Shown: positions 18,661-27,994 of the stretch, piece after piece
Position numbering within the stretch: position 1 is the first letter of the stretch
How the letters are laid out: each line of letters begins with the position of its first letter
Assembly (NCBI RefSeq): GCF_017893965.1
Contig: NZ_CP054142.1
Span: 1,302,001 to 1,366,000, forward strand
Direction of reading: 5' to 3'
Origin: Treponema parvum
GTDB taxonomy: Bacteria; Spirochaetota; Spirochaetia; Treponematales; Treponemataceae
DNA length: 64,000 nt
Position numbers and translations under genes: made by a program
The notes under the pieces: model-generated
The model's input: only the letters and a program-made list of their open reading frames with translations
Databases searched by the model: none
Told to the model about the DNA's origin: nothing

Positions 18661-18728
18661 GCGGTATTTGAGGCAGTTTGATCAGCCTAATAACGGTTAC
18701 GGCTGTTTCAAATACGCGCTTTTATTTA
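18661..18728 (+). terminator. terminator/attenuator after the binding-protein gene
   Basis: GCGGTATTTGAGGCAG (18661-18676) pairs with CTGTTTCAAATACGCGC (18703-18719), with small mismatches, and TTTTATTT follows. A smaller stem sits in the loop. It would stop part of the transcripts before the permease genes. Confidence 0.7.
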
Positions 18729-18757
18729 AAGTGCGCAAAGAGCGCATTAATCGCATT

Positions 18758-18783
18758 CGGTAGAAAATCGAAATTTTCTACCG
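18758..18783 (+). other. 11-bp stem-loop ahead of the permease genes
   Basis: CGGTAGAAAAT (18758-18768), loop CGAA, ATTTTCTACCG (18773-18783): a perfect stem in the spacer between binding protein and permeases. No U-run follows. It may stabilise or process the mRNA. Confidence 0.6.
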
Positions 18784-18805
18784 AGCGCAATTTTATAGGA
18801 TAAAA

Positions 18806-19720
18806 ATGATGAAAAATTCCCGATTGAACAGACTGAAACAAATAGCTAATACGGAAGGCGGCGCCGGCCTAATTTTTGCTTCTCCGTTTATTTTCGGTTT
18901 TTTTGTTTTTTTAATTATTCCGATCTTAATTTCGTTTTATTATTCTTTTTGTAATTACGATATTCTTTCTCCGCCGGTCTGGAATGGACTTAAAAATTTT
19001 AAAGAAATATTTACGGATGATGAAACGTTCTGGCGTTCACTGTTTGTAACGTTCAGATATTCCTTTGCAGCAGTTCCGTTAAAACTGGCTTTTGCCCTTG
19101 TTGTCGCCTTGATCTTGTTTAATACGACGAAGATGTCGGGCTTATACAGAGGAGTATATTATCTTCCGTCCATTTTAGGAGGTTCCGTAGCGGTTTCAAT
19201 ACTGTGGCGCAGGATGTTTTCAAGCAACGGAACGATCAACGCTCTTTTGGGGCTAATAGGAATAAACACCCAGTTTTCGTGGGTCGGCGAAAAATCGACC
19301 GCTCTTTGGATTCTTATCTTACTTACGGTATGGCAATTCGGCTCTTCCATGTTGATCTTTTTAGCCTCTTTAAAACAAATTCCTTCCACGCTGTACGAGG
19401 CTGCCCGTGTTGACGGAGCCAACAGATGGGATCAGTTTTGGAAAATTACGTTTCCTTTGCTTACGCCGACTATACATTTTAATTTGATAATGCAGACTAT
19501 TCAGGGATTTTTGGCTTTTACACAGTGCTACATAATCACTCAGGGACGCCCCATGGATTCAACCCTTTTGTACACTGTTTATGTTTACAGGCAGGCCTTC
19601 GAATTTTATAACACAGGTTACGCTTCCGCCCTCGCGTGGATAATGCTTTTTGTGGTAGCGCTGTTTACATGGCTTTTGTTTGCGACAAAAAGATTTTGGG
19701 TTTATGAAGGAGGTGTATGA
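18806..19720 (+). CDS. sugar ABC transporter permease, MalF/UgpA type
   Basis: A 304-residue membrane protein with about six hydrophobic segments and the EAA loop EAARVDGANRWDQFWKITFP. It forms the import channel with the next gene, which it overlaps by four bases. No cognate ATPase is present locally. Confidence 0.9.
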   Translation: MMKNSRLNRLKQIANTEGGAGLIFASPFIFGFFVFLIIPILISFYYSFCNYDILSPPVWNGLKNFKEIFTDDETFWRSLFVTFRYSFAAVPLKLAFALVVALILFNTTKMSGLYRGVYYLPSILGGSVAVSILWRRMFSSNGTINALLGLIGINTQFSWVGEKSTALWILILLTVWQFGSSMLIFLASLKQIPSTLYEAARVDGANRWDQFWKITFPLLTPTIHFNLIMQTIQGFLAFTQCYIITQGRPMDSTLLYTVYVYRQAFEFYNTGYASALAWIMLFVVALFTWLLFATKRFWVYEGGV

Positions 19721-20565
19721 TGAAAGGACAGGCAAAAGAAAAAATCATTTATCACATATTGGTGTGTATCATAGGATTTTCAATGATCTATCCGCTTTTG
19801 TGGATGGTTATGAGTTCATTCAAGCCCACCAATACTATTTTTACTACGGCTTCTAAGCTTATCCCGAAAGAATTTGTTTTAAGCAATTATCGGACGGGAT
19901 GGAAGGGATTCACTCCGGGACAGACGTTCGCGATTTATTTTAGAAATTCCTTGTTTATTTCGCTTACGGCGACGTTCGGAGCAGCTTTATCTTCCGCCGT
20001 CGTTGCCTTTGCTATGTCCCGCCTTCACTTTTTCGGAAAAAAATTCCTAAAAGCTATGATTCTCGTTTCTATGATGCTTCCGGCGCAGATTCTTATGATA
20101 CCGCAGTACCTGTGGTATCTGCATCTGGGATGGGTAGGCACCTATCTTCCTCTCATAGTGCCTTCTTGGTTTGCCACACATGGATTTTTTATATATCTGA
20201 TGATGAATTTTATAGACGGAATTCCCAGAGAGCTTGACGAAGCGGCTAAGATAGACGGATGTTCTTATTACAGAACGTTTGTCGTCATAATTCTGCCGCT
20301 CCTTGTGCCGGCTATAGTTACGTCATGTATATTTTCTTTTATCTGGCGCTGGGACGATTTTCTTTCGGCGCTGCTTTATGTAAAGCAGACGACGCAGTAT
20401 CCTGTGAGCTTGGCGCTAAAGCTTTTCTGCGATCCGGGATCTTCGTCCGATTACGGGGCGATGTTCGCCATGTCTACGCTTTCTTTATTGCCGGTAATGC
20501 TTATCTTTATCTTTTTACAAAAATATCTTGTAGAAGGAATAAGCACCAGCGGTTTGAAAGGTTAA
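19717..20565 (+). CDS. sugar ABC transporter permease, MalG type
   Basis: A 282-residue membrane protein with the EAA loop EAAKIDGCSYYRTFVVIILP. The start overlaps the upstream permease (GGAGGTGTATGATG), showing translational coupling. It is followed after 54 bp by a GH4 gene in the same operon. Confidence 0.9.
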   Translation: MMKGQAKEKIIYHILVCIIGFSMIYPLLWMVMSSFKPTNTIFTTASKLIPKEFVLSNYRTGWKGFTPGQTFAIYFRNSLFISLTATFGAALSSAVVAFAMSRLHFFGKKFLKAMILVSMMLPAQILMIPQYLWYLHLGWVGTYLPLIVPSWFATHGFFIYLMMNFIDGIPRELDEAAKIDGCSYYRTFVVIILPLLVPAIVTSCIFSFIWRWDDFLSALLYVKQTTQYPVSLALKLFCDPGSSSDYGAMFAMSTLSLLPVMLIFIFLQKYLVEGISTSGLKG

Positions 20566-20619
20566 AAGTTTAAAGAAGTTTTAACGTTTATAAATCACAA
20601 TAAATATCAGGAGTTATAT

Positions 20620-22014
20620 ATGAGAGATTTACACAGTATTAAGATCGCTTATATCGGCGGAGGATCCAAACAGTGGGCGCGCGTTTTTATGAACGACCTT
20701 GCCCTTGCAAAGGATATTTCCGGAGAGATCGCGCTTTTCGATATCGACGTAGAATCGGCGGAAAGGAATAAAAAAATCGGAGAGCGAATCAATCAGTCCG
20801 AAAAAGCCGTTTCAAAATGGAAGTATTCGGTCTATAAAAGAATTGACGGAGCTTTAAAGAATGCGGACTTTGTCGTCATTTCGATACTTCCGGGAACCTT
20901 TGAAGAAATGCGTTCCGACGTGCACGCGCCTGAAAAATACGGCATATATCAGCCTGTTGGCGACACCTGCGGTCCCGGCGCCGTCTTACGCAATATGCGT
21001 ACCATTCCCGTTTATGAAGAATTTGCAAAAAAAATAATGACCTATTGTCCGGACGCATGGGTTATAAACTTTACAAATCCGATGAGTTTGTGTGTAAAAA
21101 CCTTGTACGACGTGTTTCCGAAAATAAAGGCCTTCGGCTGCTGCCACGAAGTTTTTCATACCCAAAAATTCCTTTGCTGTGTAGCGCACGAAATTTTAGG
21201 CATCCCCCAACCTCAAAGAAATGAAATTTATACCGATGTTTCAGGGATAAATCACTTTACATGGATCACCGAAGCCTATTACAAAGACATAAACCTTATG
21301 TCGCTTCTTCCCCAATTCATTAAAAAATATTTCGATTCGGGGTATTACGAAGAAGGCGCTGCGGACAAATACAAGACGGATATGTTCGCTTATGCGAACA
21401 GGGTAAAGATGGACATGTTTAACAGATACAATGTTTTGGGAGCCGCAGGCGACCGACACCTTGTAGAGTTTATGAATAACGGATGGTATTTGGAAAATCC
21501 TAAAGCCGTGGAATTTTGGAAATTCCGCCTTACGACCGTAGATTTCCGTGTAAAACAGCAAAAAGAACGGATCGAAGAGACTATAGCTATGGCGGAAGGT
21601 AAAAAGCCCGTAACTGTAAAAAAATCGAGCGAAGAAGCCGTAGAATTGATAAAGGCGCTTTTGGGGCTTGAAACGCGGGTATCAAACGTAAATATGCCGA
21701 ATAAAGGACAGATGCCCGACTACCCCATGGGCGCCGTAGTTGAAACGAACTGCGTTTTTTCAAACAACTATGTTGCGCCTGTAACTGCGAAACCGCTGCC
21801 GGACGGTCCTAAAGCCCTTGTGATGAGGAACCTCATAAATAACGAAGTTCTTTATGAAGGCGTAAAAAATCGCGATCTTGATATGATCTTCGAATCGTTT
21901 ATAAACCAGCCCTTGTGCTCAAAATTAAATATTTCCGACGCAAGAGAGCTGTTTAAAACTATGATAGACAATACCGCGTCTTATCTGCCCGAAAAATTAA
22001 GGCATTGGGCATAA
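20620..22014 (+). CDS. glycoside hydrolase family 4 enzyme (alpha-galactosidase/glucosidase type)
   Basis: A 464-residue cytosolic enzyme with the NAD-binding start IKIAYIGGGSKQWA, the acidic DIDVESAER loop, NFTNPMS and the metal motif CCHEVFHT with Cys and His. INHFTWI follows. GH4 enzymes use NAD+ and Mn2+ and an oxidation-elimination mechanism. The GGGSKQW start resembles the MelA/alpha-glucosidase side of the family rather than 6-phospho-glucosidases, which fits uptake by an ABC transporter rather than a PTS. AGGAG precedes the start. Confidence 0.88.
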   Translation: MRDLHSIKIAYIGGGSKQWARVFMNDLALAKDISGEIALFDIDVESAERNKKIGERINQSEKAVSKWKYSVYKRIDGALKNADFVVISILPGTFEEMRSDVHAPEKYGIYQPVGDTCGPGAVLRNMRTIPVYEEFAKKIMTYCPDAWVINFTNPMSLCVKTLYDVFPKIKAFGCCHEVFHTQKFLCCVAHEILGIPQPQRNEIYTDVSGINHFTWITEAYYKDINLMSLLPQFIKKYFDSGYYEEGAADKYKTDMFAYANRVKMDMFNRYNVLGAAGDRHLVEFMNNGWYLENPKAVEFWKFRLTTVDFRVKQQKERIEETIAMAEGKKPVTVKKSSEEAVELIKALLGLETRVSNVNMPNKGQMPDYPMGAVVETNCVFSNNYVAPVTAKPLPDGPKALVMRNLINNEVLYEGVKNRDLDMIFESFINQPLCSKLNISDARELFKTMIDNTASYLPEKLRHWA

Positions 22015-22022
22015 AACGCATG

Positions 22023-22080
22023 GAGCCGCACTGCGAGTTGAATTTTACTGAACGTCGGTGCAGTACTTTTCGTGCGGCTC
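22023..22080 (+). other. stem-loop after the GH4 operon
   Basis: GAGCCGCAC (22023-22031) pairs with GTGCGGCTC (22072-22080) across a 40-base loop. There is no U-run, so it may be a mRNA-end stabiliser rather than a true terminator. Confidence 0.4.
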
Positions 22081-22166
22081 GGCGCCGGTTACTGCTGCCT
22101 TGCGTTCCGCTTTTTACATCTCACAGCTGAAACGCTCGGCAATAGTTCTATCGGGGGGCCGCAAAT

Positions 22167-22826
22167 TCAAAAAATACTTTTTAAGTCATCAAGGCTTTCG
22201 CACAGCTTCCAAAGCAGTTTTTTTATTTCCTCGTCCGGCTCTATTTGATCCGGAATCATAATGCAAAAAAGGCCTGCGGCATAAGCGCTTTTTATTCCGT
22301 TAGGGCTGTCTTCAACGGCCGCACATACGCCCGCAGAATATCCTATGGATTCGCAGGCTGAAAGATATATGTCAGGAGCAGGTTTACTGTGCGTTACCGA
22401 ATCTCCCGTAGTTACGGTTTTAAAAAAATCTATTACTCCCGCATCCGTAAGTTGCGGTATGACGCGCGATCTTCTCGTAGAAGATGCGAGAGCCACGCAA
22501 TAACGGGAGCTGAGATACTCCAACACTTGCTTCGCCCCGTTCATAAGAGGAATTCCATGCTCGCCTGCAATCTTATCAAAATACACGGATGTTTTTTTTA
22601 GAAATTCGTCTACGGAAAATACCGAACCGTATAAATTCTCTAACGCAATTTTCGTGTCGTTCTTGTTGCAGCCCATGCTTAGACGAAATATCTTTTCTAT
22701 TTCAGCGGTATCTATTCCAAAATCCTTGCCTGCCGCATACCACGCTCGTTTTGAAATAGATTCCGTATCGAGTATTACCCCGTCCATGTCAAAAATTATC
22801 GCTTCTATTTTTTTCATAGACGACAT
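22167..22826 (-). CDS. HAD-superfamily hydrolase, beta-phosphoglucomutase-like
   Basis: A 219-residue cytosolic HAD enzyme: motif I DMDGVILDTE with the nucleophile Asp, motif II SST, motif III Lys in SKPAPDIY, and motif IV VEDSPNG. The cap is helical as in beta-phosphoglucomutase and small sugar phosphatases. It is convergent with the GH4 operon, so a role in sugar-phosphate metabolism is plausible. The start may be ATG 22826 or ATG 22817; neither has a clear ribosome site. Confidence 0.85.
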   Translation of the reverse strand: MSSMKKIEAIIFDMDGVILDTESISKRAWYAAGKDFGIDTAEIEKIFRLSMGCNKNDTKIALENLYGSVFSVDEFLKKTSVYFDKIAGEHGIPLMNGAKQVLEYLSSRYCVALASSTRRSRVIPQLTDAGVIDFFKTVTTGDSVTHSKPAPDIYLSACESIGYSAGVCAAVEDSPNGIKSAYAAGLFCIMIPDQIEPDEEIKKLLWKLCESLDDLKSIF

Positions 22827-22919
22827 GGTAGTATTAAACCCGCTTCAAATCAAGATATCGGCTGTACGTTTATCTAAAACCGCATAACAAGCCTTATCTC
22901 ACACTGCCTTATCTCACGC

Positions 22920-22948
22920 TTGACATTGATCGGTTGTTTCGATATATT
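22920..22948 (+). promoter_or_regulatory. sigma-70 promoter of tRNA-Leu
   Basis: TTGACA (22920-22925) and TATATT (22943-22948) are 17 bp apart; the tRNA begins 10 bp after the -10 box. Confidence 0.85.
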
Positions 22949-22958
22949 AAATAAAAAC

Positions 22959-23040
22959 GCGGGGATGGTGGAATTGGTAGACACGCCAGCTTGAGGTGCT
23001 GGTGGCGAAAGCTGTGCCTGTTCAAGTCAGGTTCTCCGCA
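22959..23040 (+). tRNA. tRNA-Leu, anticodon GAG
   Basis: An 82-nt class II tRNA. The acceptor arm GCGGGGA pairs with TCTCCGC, discriminator A at 23040. The D-arm contains TGGTAGACAC, the anticodon stem CCAGC/GCTGG holds loop TTGAGGT (anticodon GAG), there is a long variable arm, and the T-arm has GTTCAAGTC. CCA is not encoded. Confidence 0.95.
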
Positions 23041-23047
23041 TCGCATA

Positions 23048-23083
23048 AAACCTTGTGATTCAGTGAATTGCAAGGTTTTTTTT
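23048..23083 (+). terminator. terminator of tRNA-Leu
   Basis: AACCTTG pairs with CAAGGTT and a run of eight or more T follows (23074-23083). Confidence 0.75.
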
Positions 23084-23108
23084 ATGAACACGTTTTTTGT
23101 ACGAAACT

Positions 23109-24347
23109 ATGCAAATTATAATTCCCGTTTTTTTTATTTTTACGGTTAACGCGGTCGTAAACACTTATCTTCCCATCATACTTGCTTCGGTGGGGTACGA
23201 CATAGCTAAGATAGGCGTATTGTTGTCAATCTTTGACTTTACGGGAACGTTTTTAGCCCTGCCCTGTATTTATTTAATCGAAAAAAGGAATAAATACGGA
23301 ATAGATCTTTTTTTTCTTCTTCTGCCTTGCATATTGCTGCCGATCCCCATAGTCACCGTCCATAATTTTTTGTTTTCGGCTCTCTTTATGGGTATTTATT
23401 CCGTAGGATACAAATGTCTATTTCCTGTTTCTGATACCGTGATAAACAACATACTCATAGGACGGTACAGCGATTACGGAAAGGTACGAGCTATAGGATC
23501 TTTAAGTTTCGTATTGATGAATATTGTCATGCAGATTTTTTTAAGCAGAAGGCATGCTAACAGTCTTGAAATGACTTTGTGGATGACGATTCCCGCCATT
23601 TTAACCGCGGCATCGCTTTTTTTTGTGCCGGGGCTAATGCCGCCGCTTTTTGTAAAAAAAATTGCGGAAAAAAACAATATACAAGATAAAACCGACAAAG
23701 GTATAAAAAAAATCAGGCATGCGATCGGCGTTCTTGTGGTAAAAAAACATCCTTTTTCGCTGTCATCGCTGGTATCAGGATTTTCAGCGTCGTTTTGGGC
23801 CGCAATGGTACTGCTGATCTTTGCTTTTCTTGCCATGTCGCCTATAAATAAGTTTTTTTCCCTGTATGTTACCGAATTTTTAAAGTTGAATTCGGCTCCG
23901 GCATTTTGGGCTGTTCACGCCGCAGTAGAAATACCTGCAATGATCTTTTCCGGGCGGTTTATAAGACGTTTCGGCAATGAAAAGATACTGTGTCTGTGCG
24001 CGATCGTCATATCGCTTCGCCTTTGGACTTATATATTGTTTAAATCTTTTGCAGGCGCCTTAGCCGGACAGTTTCTAAATTATTTTACTTTCGGACTTTT
24101 TCATCCTGCAGCGATTTCGTTTATTGCCGAGCACGTACCGCCTAAAAAGCAGGTTACGGGACTCGCTCTCTATGCGATAGGCGCAAACGGTATAGGGAAT
24201 ATACTTGGAAGTTTGACAGGCGGAATAATAATCGAAAAATTCGGTTTTCCGACCTTGTTTTTGTGGGCGTCGTTTTTGCCGCCGCTCGCCGTAGTCTTAT
24301 TTATGTATCTGAAGAAAAAAGGAAGCTGTTTTGACGGTAATTGTTAA
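23109..24347 (+). CDS. major facilitator superfamily transporter
   Basis: A 412-residue membrane protein with about 12 hydrophobic segments, an inter-domain loop rich in Lys near residue 190, and a weak MFS motif. It resembles the MFS_1-like / LacY-type group of sugar or nucleoside symporters. I prefer ATG 23109; TTG 23097 is in frame but not better supported, and no clear ribosome site exists. It follows the tRNA terminator and stands alone. The substrate is unknown. Confidence 0.85.
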   Translation: MQIIIPVFFIFTVNAVVNTYLPIILASVGYDIAKIGVLLSIFDFTGTFLALPCIYLIEKRNKYGIDLFFLLLPCILLPIPIVTVHNFLFSALFMGIYSVGYKCLFPVSDTVINNILIGRYSDYGKVRAIGSLSFVLMNIVMQIFLSRRHANSLEMTLWMTIPAILTAASLFFVPGLMPPLFVKKIAEKNNIQDKTDKGIKKIRHAIGVLVVKKHPFSLSSLVSGFSASFWAAMVLLIFAFLAMSPINKFFSLYVTEFLKLNSAPAFWAVHAAVEIPAMIFSGRFIRRFGNEKILCLCAIVISLRLWTYILFKSFAGALAGQFLNYFTFGLFHPAAISFIAEHVPPKKQVTGLALYAIGANGIGNILGSLTGGIIIEKFGFPTLFLWASFLPPLAVVLFMYLKKKGSCFDGNC

Positions 24348-24360
24348 TTGTTAAAAATTT

Positions 24361-24392
24361 AAAAGATCCCCGGAAAAATCCGGAGATCTTTT
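24361..24392. terminator. bidirectional intrinsic terminator
   Basis: AAAAGATC pairs with GATCTTTT and CCGGA with TCCGG around a short A-rich loop. T-runs occur on both strands, between the convergent MFS and alcohol-dehydrogenase genes. Confidence 0.85.
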
Positions 24393-24418
24393 AAGCTGAG
24401 ATTTTAGCTTATCAAAGA

Positions 24419-25633
24419 CTAGAAATTAACTTCAGTGTCATAGTAGCAGCACTTAAGCAATTCTTCCATTTCTTTTTGAGTCGGCTGCCGCGGGTTCGAT
24501 CCGGTACATGCGTCGCTGATCGCATTTTTTGCAATGTCGGGAAGCCGCTTTAAGAAAACGTCTTCGGGAACAAAGCCTTTTTCCGTCGGATAGCTGTCGG
24601 CTCCGTAGTTTTTAATGCCGTGCGGAATATTTAAGTCGTCGTTCATCTTGCGCAGCGTTTTAATGAGCAAAGAAACTTTTTCATCGTCATTTTTGCCGCC
24701 GAGTTTCATGTGATCCGCGATGACACCGTAGCGTTTTTTTGCTTCAGGATTTTTTGCGTTAAACGCGATTACCTTCGGCAAGTACATGGCGTTTGCGGCT
24801 CCGTGAATAATATGAGCGCCGTAATCGCCGAAGACAGCTCCCGTCTTGTGCGCCATAGAGTGGACTATACCCAACAAAGCGTTGGAGAATGCCATTCCCG
24901 CCAGACACTGCGCGTTGTGCATGCTGTCCCTCTTAGCCATATCGCCATTATAGGAACCTACGAGATCGTTTTGTATCATATTGATCGCAAAGATCGCAAG
25001 CGGATCCGTGTAATCGCAGTGCGCCGTAGAAACATAGGCTTCTATTGCATGGGTTATGGCGTCCATACCTGTGTGAGCCACAAGTTTTTTGGGCATGGTT
25101 TCGGCCAGAGCAGGATCTACTATGGCGACATCAGGCGTAATTTCAAAGTCTGCAATGGGGAATTTAATTCCTTTTTTATAATCGGTGATTATGGAAAATG
25201 CGGTTACTTCAGTCGCCGTACCGGAAGTTGAAGATATTGCGCAAAAATGCGCCTTTCTGCGCAGTTTCGGAAGTCCGAAAACCTTACACATGTCTTCAAA
25301 GGTTGTGTCGGGATATTCATATTTTATCCACATAGCCTTTGCCGCGTCGATGGGAGAACCGCCGCCCATGGCGACTATCCAATCAGGTTCGAACTTAAGC
25401 ATGGCATCGGCGCCTTTCATAACCGTATCTACAGAAGGATCGGATTCGATACCCTCAAACACTTCGACTTTCATTCCCGCTTCTTTAAGATATCCGACTA
25501 CCTTGTCAAGAAAGCCGAAGCGTTTCATGCTTCCGCCGCCAACACAAACCATTGCCTTTTTCCCCGTAAAGGTTTTAAGAACTTCGATAGAACCTTTACC
25601 GTGATAAATGTCCCTCGGTAATGTAAATCTCAT
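24419..25633 (-). CDS. iron-containing (group III) alcohol dehydrogenase
   Basis: A 404-residue cytosolic oxidoreductase starting at ATG 25633 behind AGGAGG; an in-frame start 60 bases upstream lacks such a site. NAD(P)-binding GGGSPIDAAKAMW, then the metal-site regions DAITHAIEAYVS and GIVHSMAHKTGAVFGDYGAHIIHG with the histidine ligands. It interconverts aldehydes and alcohols in fermentation, much like butanol or ethanol dehydrogenases. Monocistronic. Confidence 0.92.
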   Translation of the reverse strand: MRFTLPRDIYHGKGSIEVLKTFTGKKAMVCVGGGSMKRFGFLDKVVGYLKEAGMKVEVFEGIESDPSVDTVMKGADAMLKFEPDWIVAMGGGSPIDAAKAMWIKYEYPDTTFEDMCKVFGLPKLRRKAHFCAISSTSGTATEVTAFSIITDYKKGIKFPIADFEITPDVAIVDPALAETMPKKLVAHTGMDAITHAIEAYVSTAHCDYTDPLAIFAINMIQNDLVGSYNGDMAKRDSMHNAQCLAGMAFSNALLGIVHSMAHKTGAVFGDYGAHIIHGAANAMYLPKVIAFNAKNPEAKKRYGVIADHMKLGGKNDDEKVSLLIKTLRKMNDDLNIPHGIKNYGADSYPTEKGFVPEDVFLKRLPDIAKNAISDACTGSNPRQPTQKEMEELLKCCYYDTEVNF

Positions 25634-25850
25634 AACAATGCCTCCTACTATACATTCTGTATTAATTATAACACCAATCGAAGCGTATTGCAAAATAAAT
25701 ATTCAAAAATAATCAATTCGGTTCAAAACAGTTCATTTTGTCGCCGGGCAACCGCAATCGCCGCGCCGGATTATTGTGAGCTGCCGAGTCTGTCGACAGC
25801 GCGACCTCGCGTATTAAGATGCCGCCGCTTCGATAGCCTAAATCTCGATC

Positions 25851-27833
25851 CTAAGAATTTTCACCTTTTTTCTTTCTGGGAACAATGCTGAAATTTATCG
25901 TCTTTTCAGTTTCCATTCCCGCATCAAGTTTTATGTCCCAGCAAAAAGCCTCAGTCAGCGTCATTCCCGCTTTCACATTGTCTCCGCTCGCATCGGGGCG
26001 CATAAAGGATATTTGAGAATACGACAAGGTAGCGTTTTCGTTCGGCTCGAATATAAAAGAGATGTCGTTTGTCAAATCCGTAGTCTGAACTACGGACACA
26101 TTGTTTATAAGCCGAGTGTCTTCCGCCGAGGCGTCAAGATCTTTGCTAACCGCCTTTGAAACAACTTTAAGGCTGTATCTGAAGGTTTCGTCCGGGCGGG
26201 CGAAATTTGACTCGACTACGAATTTTGCAAAAAGAGGGCTTTGGCTTTCATTTTTCAATATGTATTGAACCATCATGCCGCTGCTTGTCATAAAATAGTT
26301 TTTTAAAAGGCTGACCGGCTGTTTCATGGCGGAAAACAGTCCTGAAGCTTTAAGACGGATCTCATTCCTTTTGCTGCCGAAGCTCAGCTGGTCGTATTTT
26401 TTTGAGGGAAAGAGTCCTCCCCCTGTCGGGCGGTGTTTTTTGTAAAGGTCGAATTCATCGCCGTCAAAGAGGCTGTCTATAAAAAATCCCCGTTCGTATT
26501 TGTCGGAATATCCGTCAAACCTTTCTATGCGGCTCAAATTGTCCGCATAGTTGCCGGTGTTTTTCATAATATTGAATTCGAAAACGGAGCCGCCATACAA
26601 CCCTATGCAGGCGTTATACTGCTTCATCTGGCAAAGATATTCGTTAATTCCGTCGCAGTTATAATCGAAATTCGTAATCGATTCGCGAAAATCGGAAGAG
26701 TCGCGCAGAAGTTTTTCCGCTTCGGCGAGATTTTTATACGCAACAAGGCGCCGTCTGGCATTGTTACTTATGCTTTCAGGACAACATATGAAGGTTTTGC
26801 CGTTCTGGGACTCCCACAGTTTTTCGCGTGCAAGTTTTTTTCGCATTTTGTCGCCGTGAGACTGATTTAAAAGCATGCTTACGTAAAGCATTCTGTTATA
26901 AAGCGCCTGCTGTCTTGGATATGTGCGTAAAAAATCATAAATAGTAGCGGCGGTCTTTTTTTTATTGTTTACGGTTAAAAAAGGAATTGAAGACAACAGG
27001 GAGAATTCTTCGCTTATGCCAGCCGGTATGTATGCGGGAATAAAAGTTTTGGCGTTTCTGCGGCAGTTCAGCGGAAGCGACAACTGCACTGATTCGGTGT
27101 TTTTTATTTCATCGAGAAAATTTTCAAACCAGTCGTTTTTTAAAAGTTCCGCCAGTAAACGCTTTCTCAGGACTACAGGAACAATTCTGTCCTTTTCATC
27201 CGCTTCGTCTTCGCTGAAAAGTTCGTCTTTGGTATTTTTTTTTATCGTCGCCACCATGTTTTTTATGTATAAGGCCGGAGAAAGATCCGCATCGGGAATA
27301 AAATCTTTAAAATTCGAAAGAATACACAGGGTTTTTCCCTTGTCCGCAGCTATGATAGGCAAATAATACTGTTTTGAAGACGGAATGAGAGAGCTGTCGA
27401 GAATCACATATTCCATTCCGCAAACTTGAAAACCTGAAACGAGCGAAGGATCCCAACTGCTCGCACAAACCTGTAATCCTCTAGGCCGTTTGCCTATGGT
27501 CTTTCTTATTTCGGAAGACAAAAGCTCTATCTGCCCCGCCCTGTCTACGGGATACAGCAATGGAAAAACAGGATCGTAATATCCGCCGCCTAAAACTTCA
27601 ACCTGTTTGCGTCCGCTCAATTCTCCGACCAGTTTTAAAAATTCGGGATAATTTTTTTTGTACCAGGAAATTTGTTCGCCCGTAAATGAAAATGTAATTT
27701 TACATTCCGGATGCGTGTATAAAAAGGATACGAGGGGTTTGTATATGAGCTTATAGTTTTTTAGAAAATTATCTGAAACTTCCGCCTGAGAATGATCTGA
27801 AGATAATACAAAACATATACTTATTTTATCCAT
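25851..27833 (-). CDS. GH57-like protein lacking the catalytic residues
   Basis: A 660-residue protein whose layout matches GH57 4-alpha-glucanotransferases: N-terminal barrel (about 1-290), helical part with FDYNCDGINEYLCQ, then a C-terminal beta domain. The family's HQP motif is replaced by SDHSQ. In the nucleophile region the usual WLTERVWQP-like string reads QVCASSWDP, so the Glu position is Ala124. The region that should hold the acid/base Asp (DDGEKFG) has none (VPVVLRKRLL). It therefore looks like a non-catalytic glucan-binding or regulatory protein, unless other residues took over. No signal peptide. Confidence 0.8.
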   Translation of the reverse strand: MDKISICFVLSSDHSQAEVSDNFLKNYKLIYKPLVSFLYTHPECKITFSFTGEQISWYKKNYPEFLKLVGELSGRKQVEVLGGGYYDPVFPLLYPVDRAGQIELLSSEIRKTIGKRPRGLQVCASSWDPSLVSGFQVCGMEYVILDSSLIPSSKQYYLPIIAADKGKTLCILSNFKDFIPDADLSPALYIKNMVATIKKNTKDELFSEDEADEKDRIVPVVLRKRLLAELLKNDWFENFLDEIKNTESVQLSLPLNCRRNAKTFIPAYIPAGISEEFSLLSSIPFLTVNNKKKTAATIYDFLRTYPRQQALYNRMLYVSMLLNQSHGDKMRKKLAREKLWESQNGKTFICCPESISNNARRRLVAYKNLAEAEKLLRDSSDFRESITNFDYNCDGINEYLCQMKQYNACIGLYGGSVFEFNIMKNTGNYADNLSRIERFDGYSDKYERGFFIDSLFDGDEFDLYKKHRPTGGGLFPSKKYDQLSFGSKRNEIRLKASGLFSAMKQPVSLLKNYFMTSSGMMVQYILKNESQSPLFAKFVVESNFARPDETFRYSLKVVSKAVSKDLDASAEDTRLINNVSVVQTTDLTNDISFIFEPNENATLSYSQISFMRPDASGDNVKAGMTLTEAFCWDIKLDAGMETEKTINFSIVPRKKKGENS

Positions 27834-27994
27834 AAAAATTTAAAAAAGTCGTAAATCCTGCGATAGCCTTTATTCTATTATATAATCTGCAAGACGGCAA
27901 GCGCAAAAATAGAGCAAGTCAATATGGCAGAGCGGCCACCGCCGTACGGATCCGAGCGAGGGATAAGCGCTTTTTTCAACCGCCCTACCCCTTT

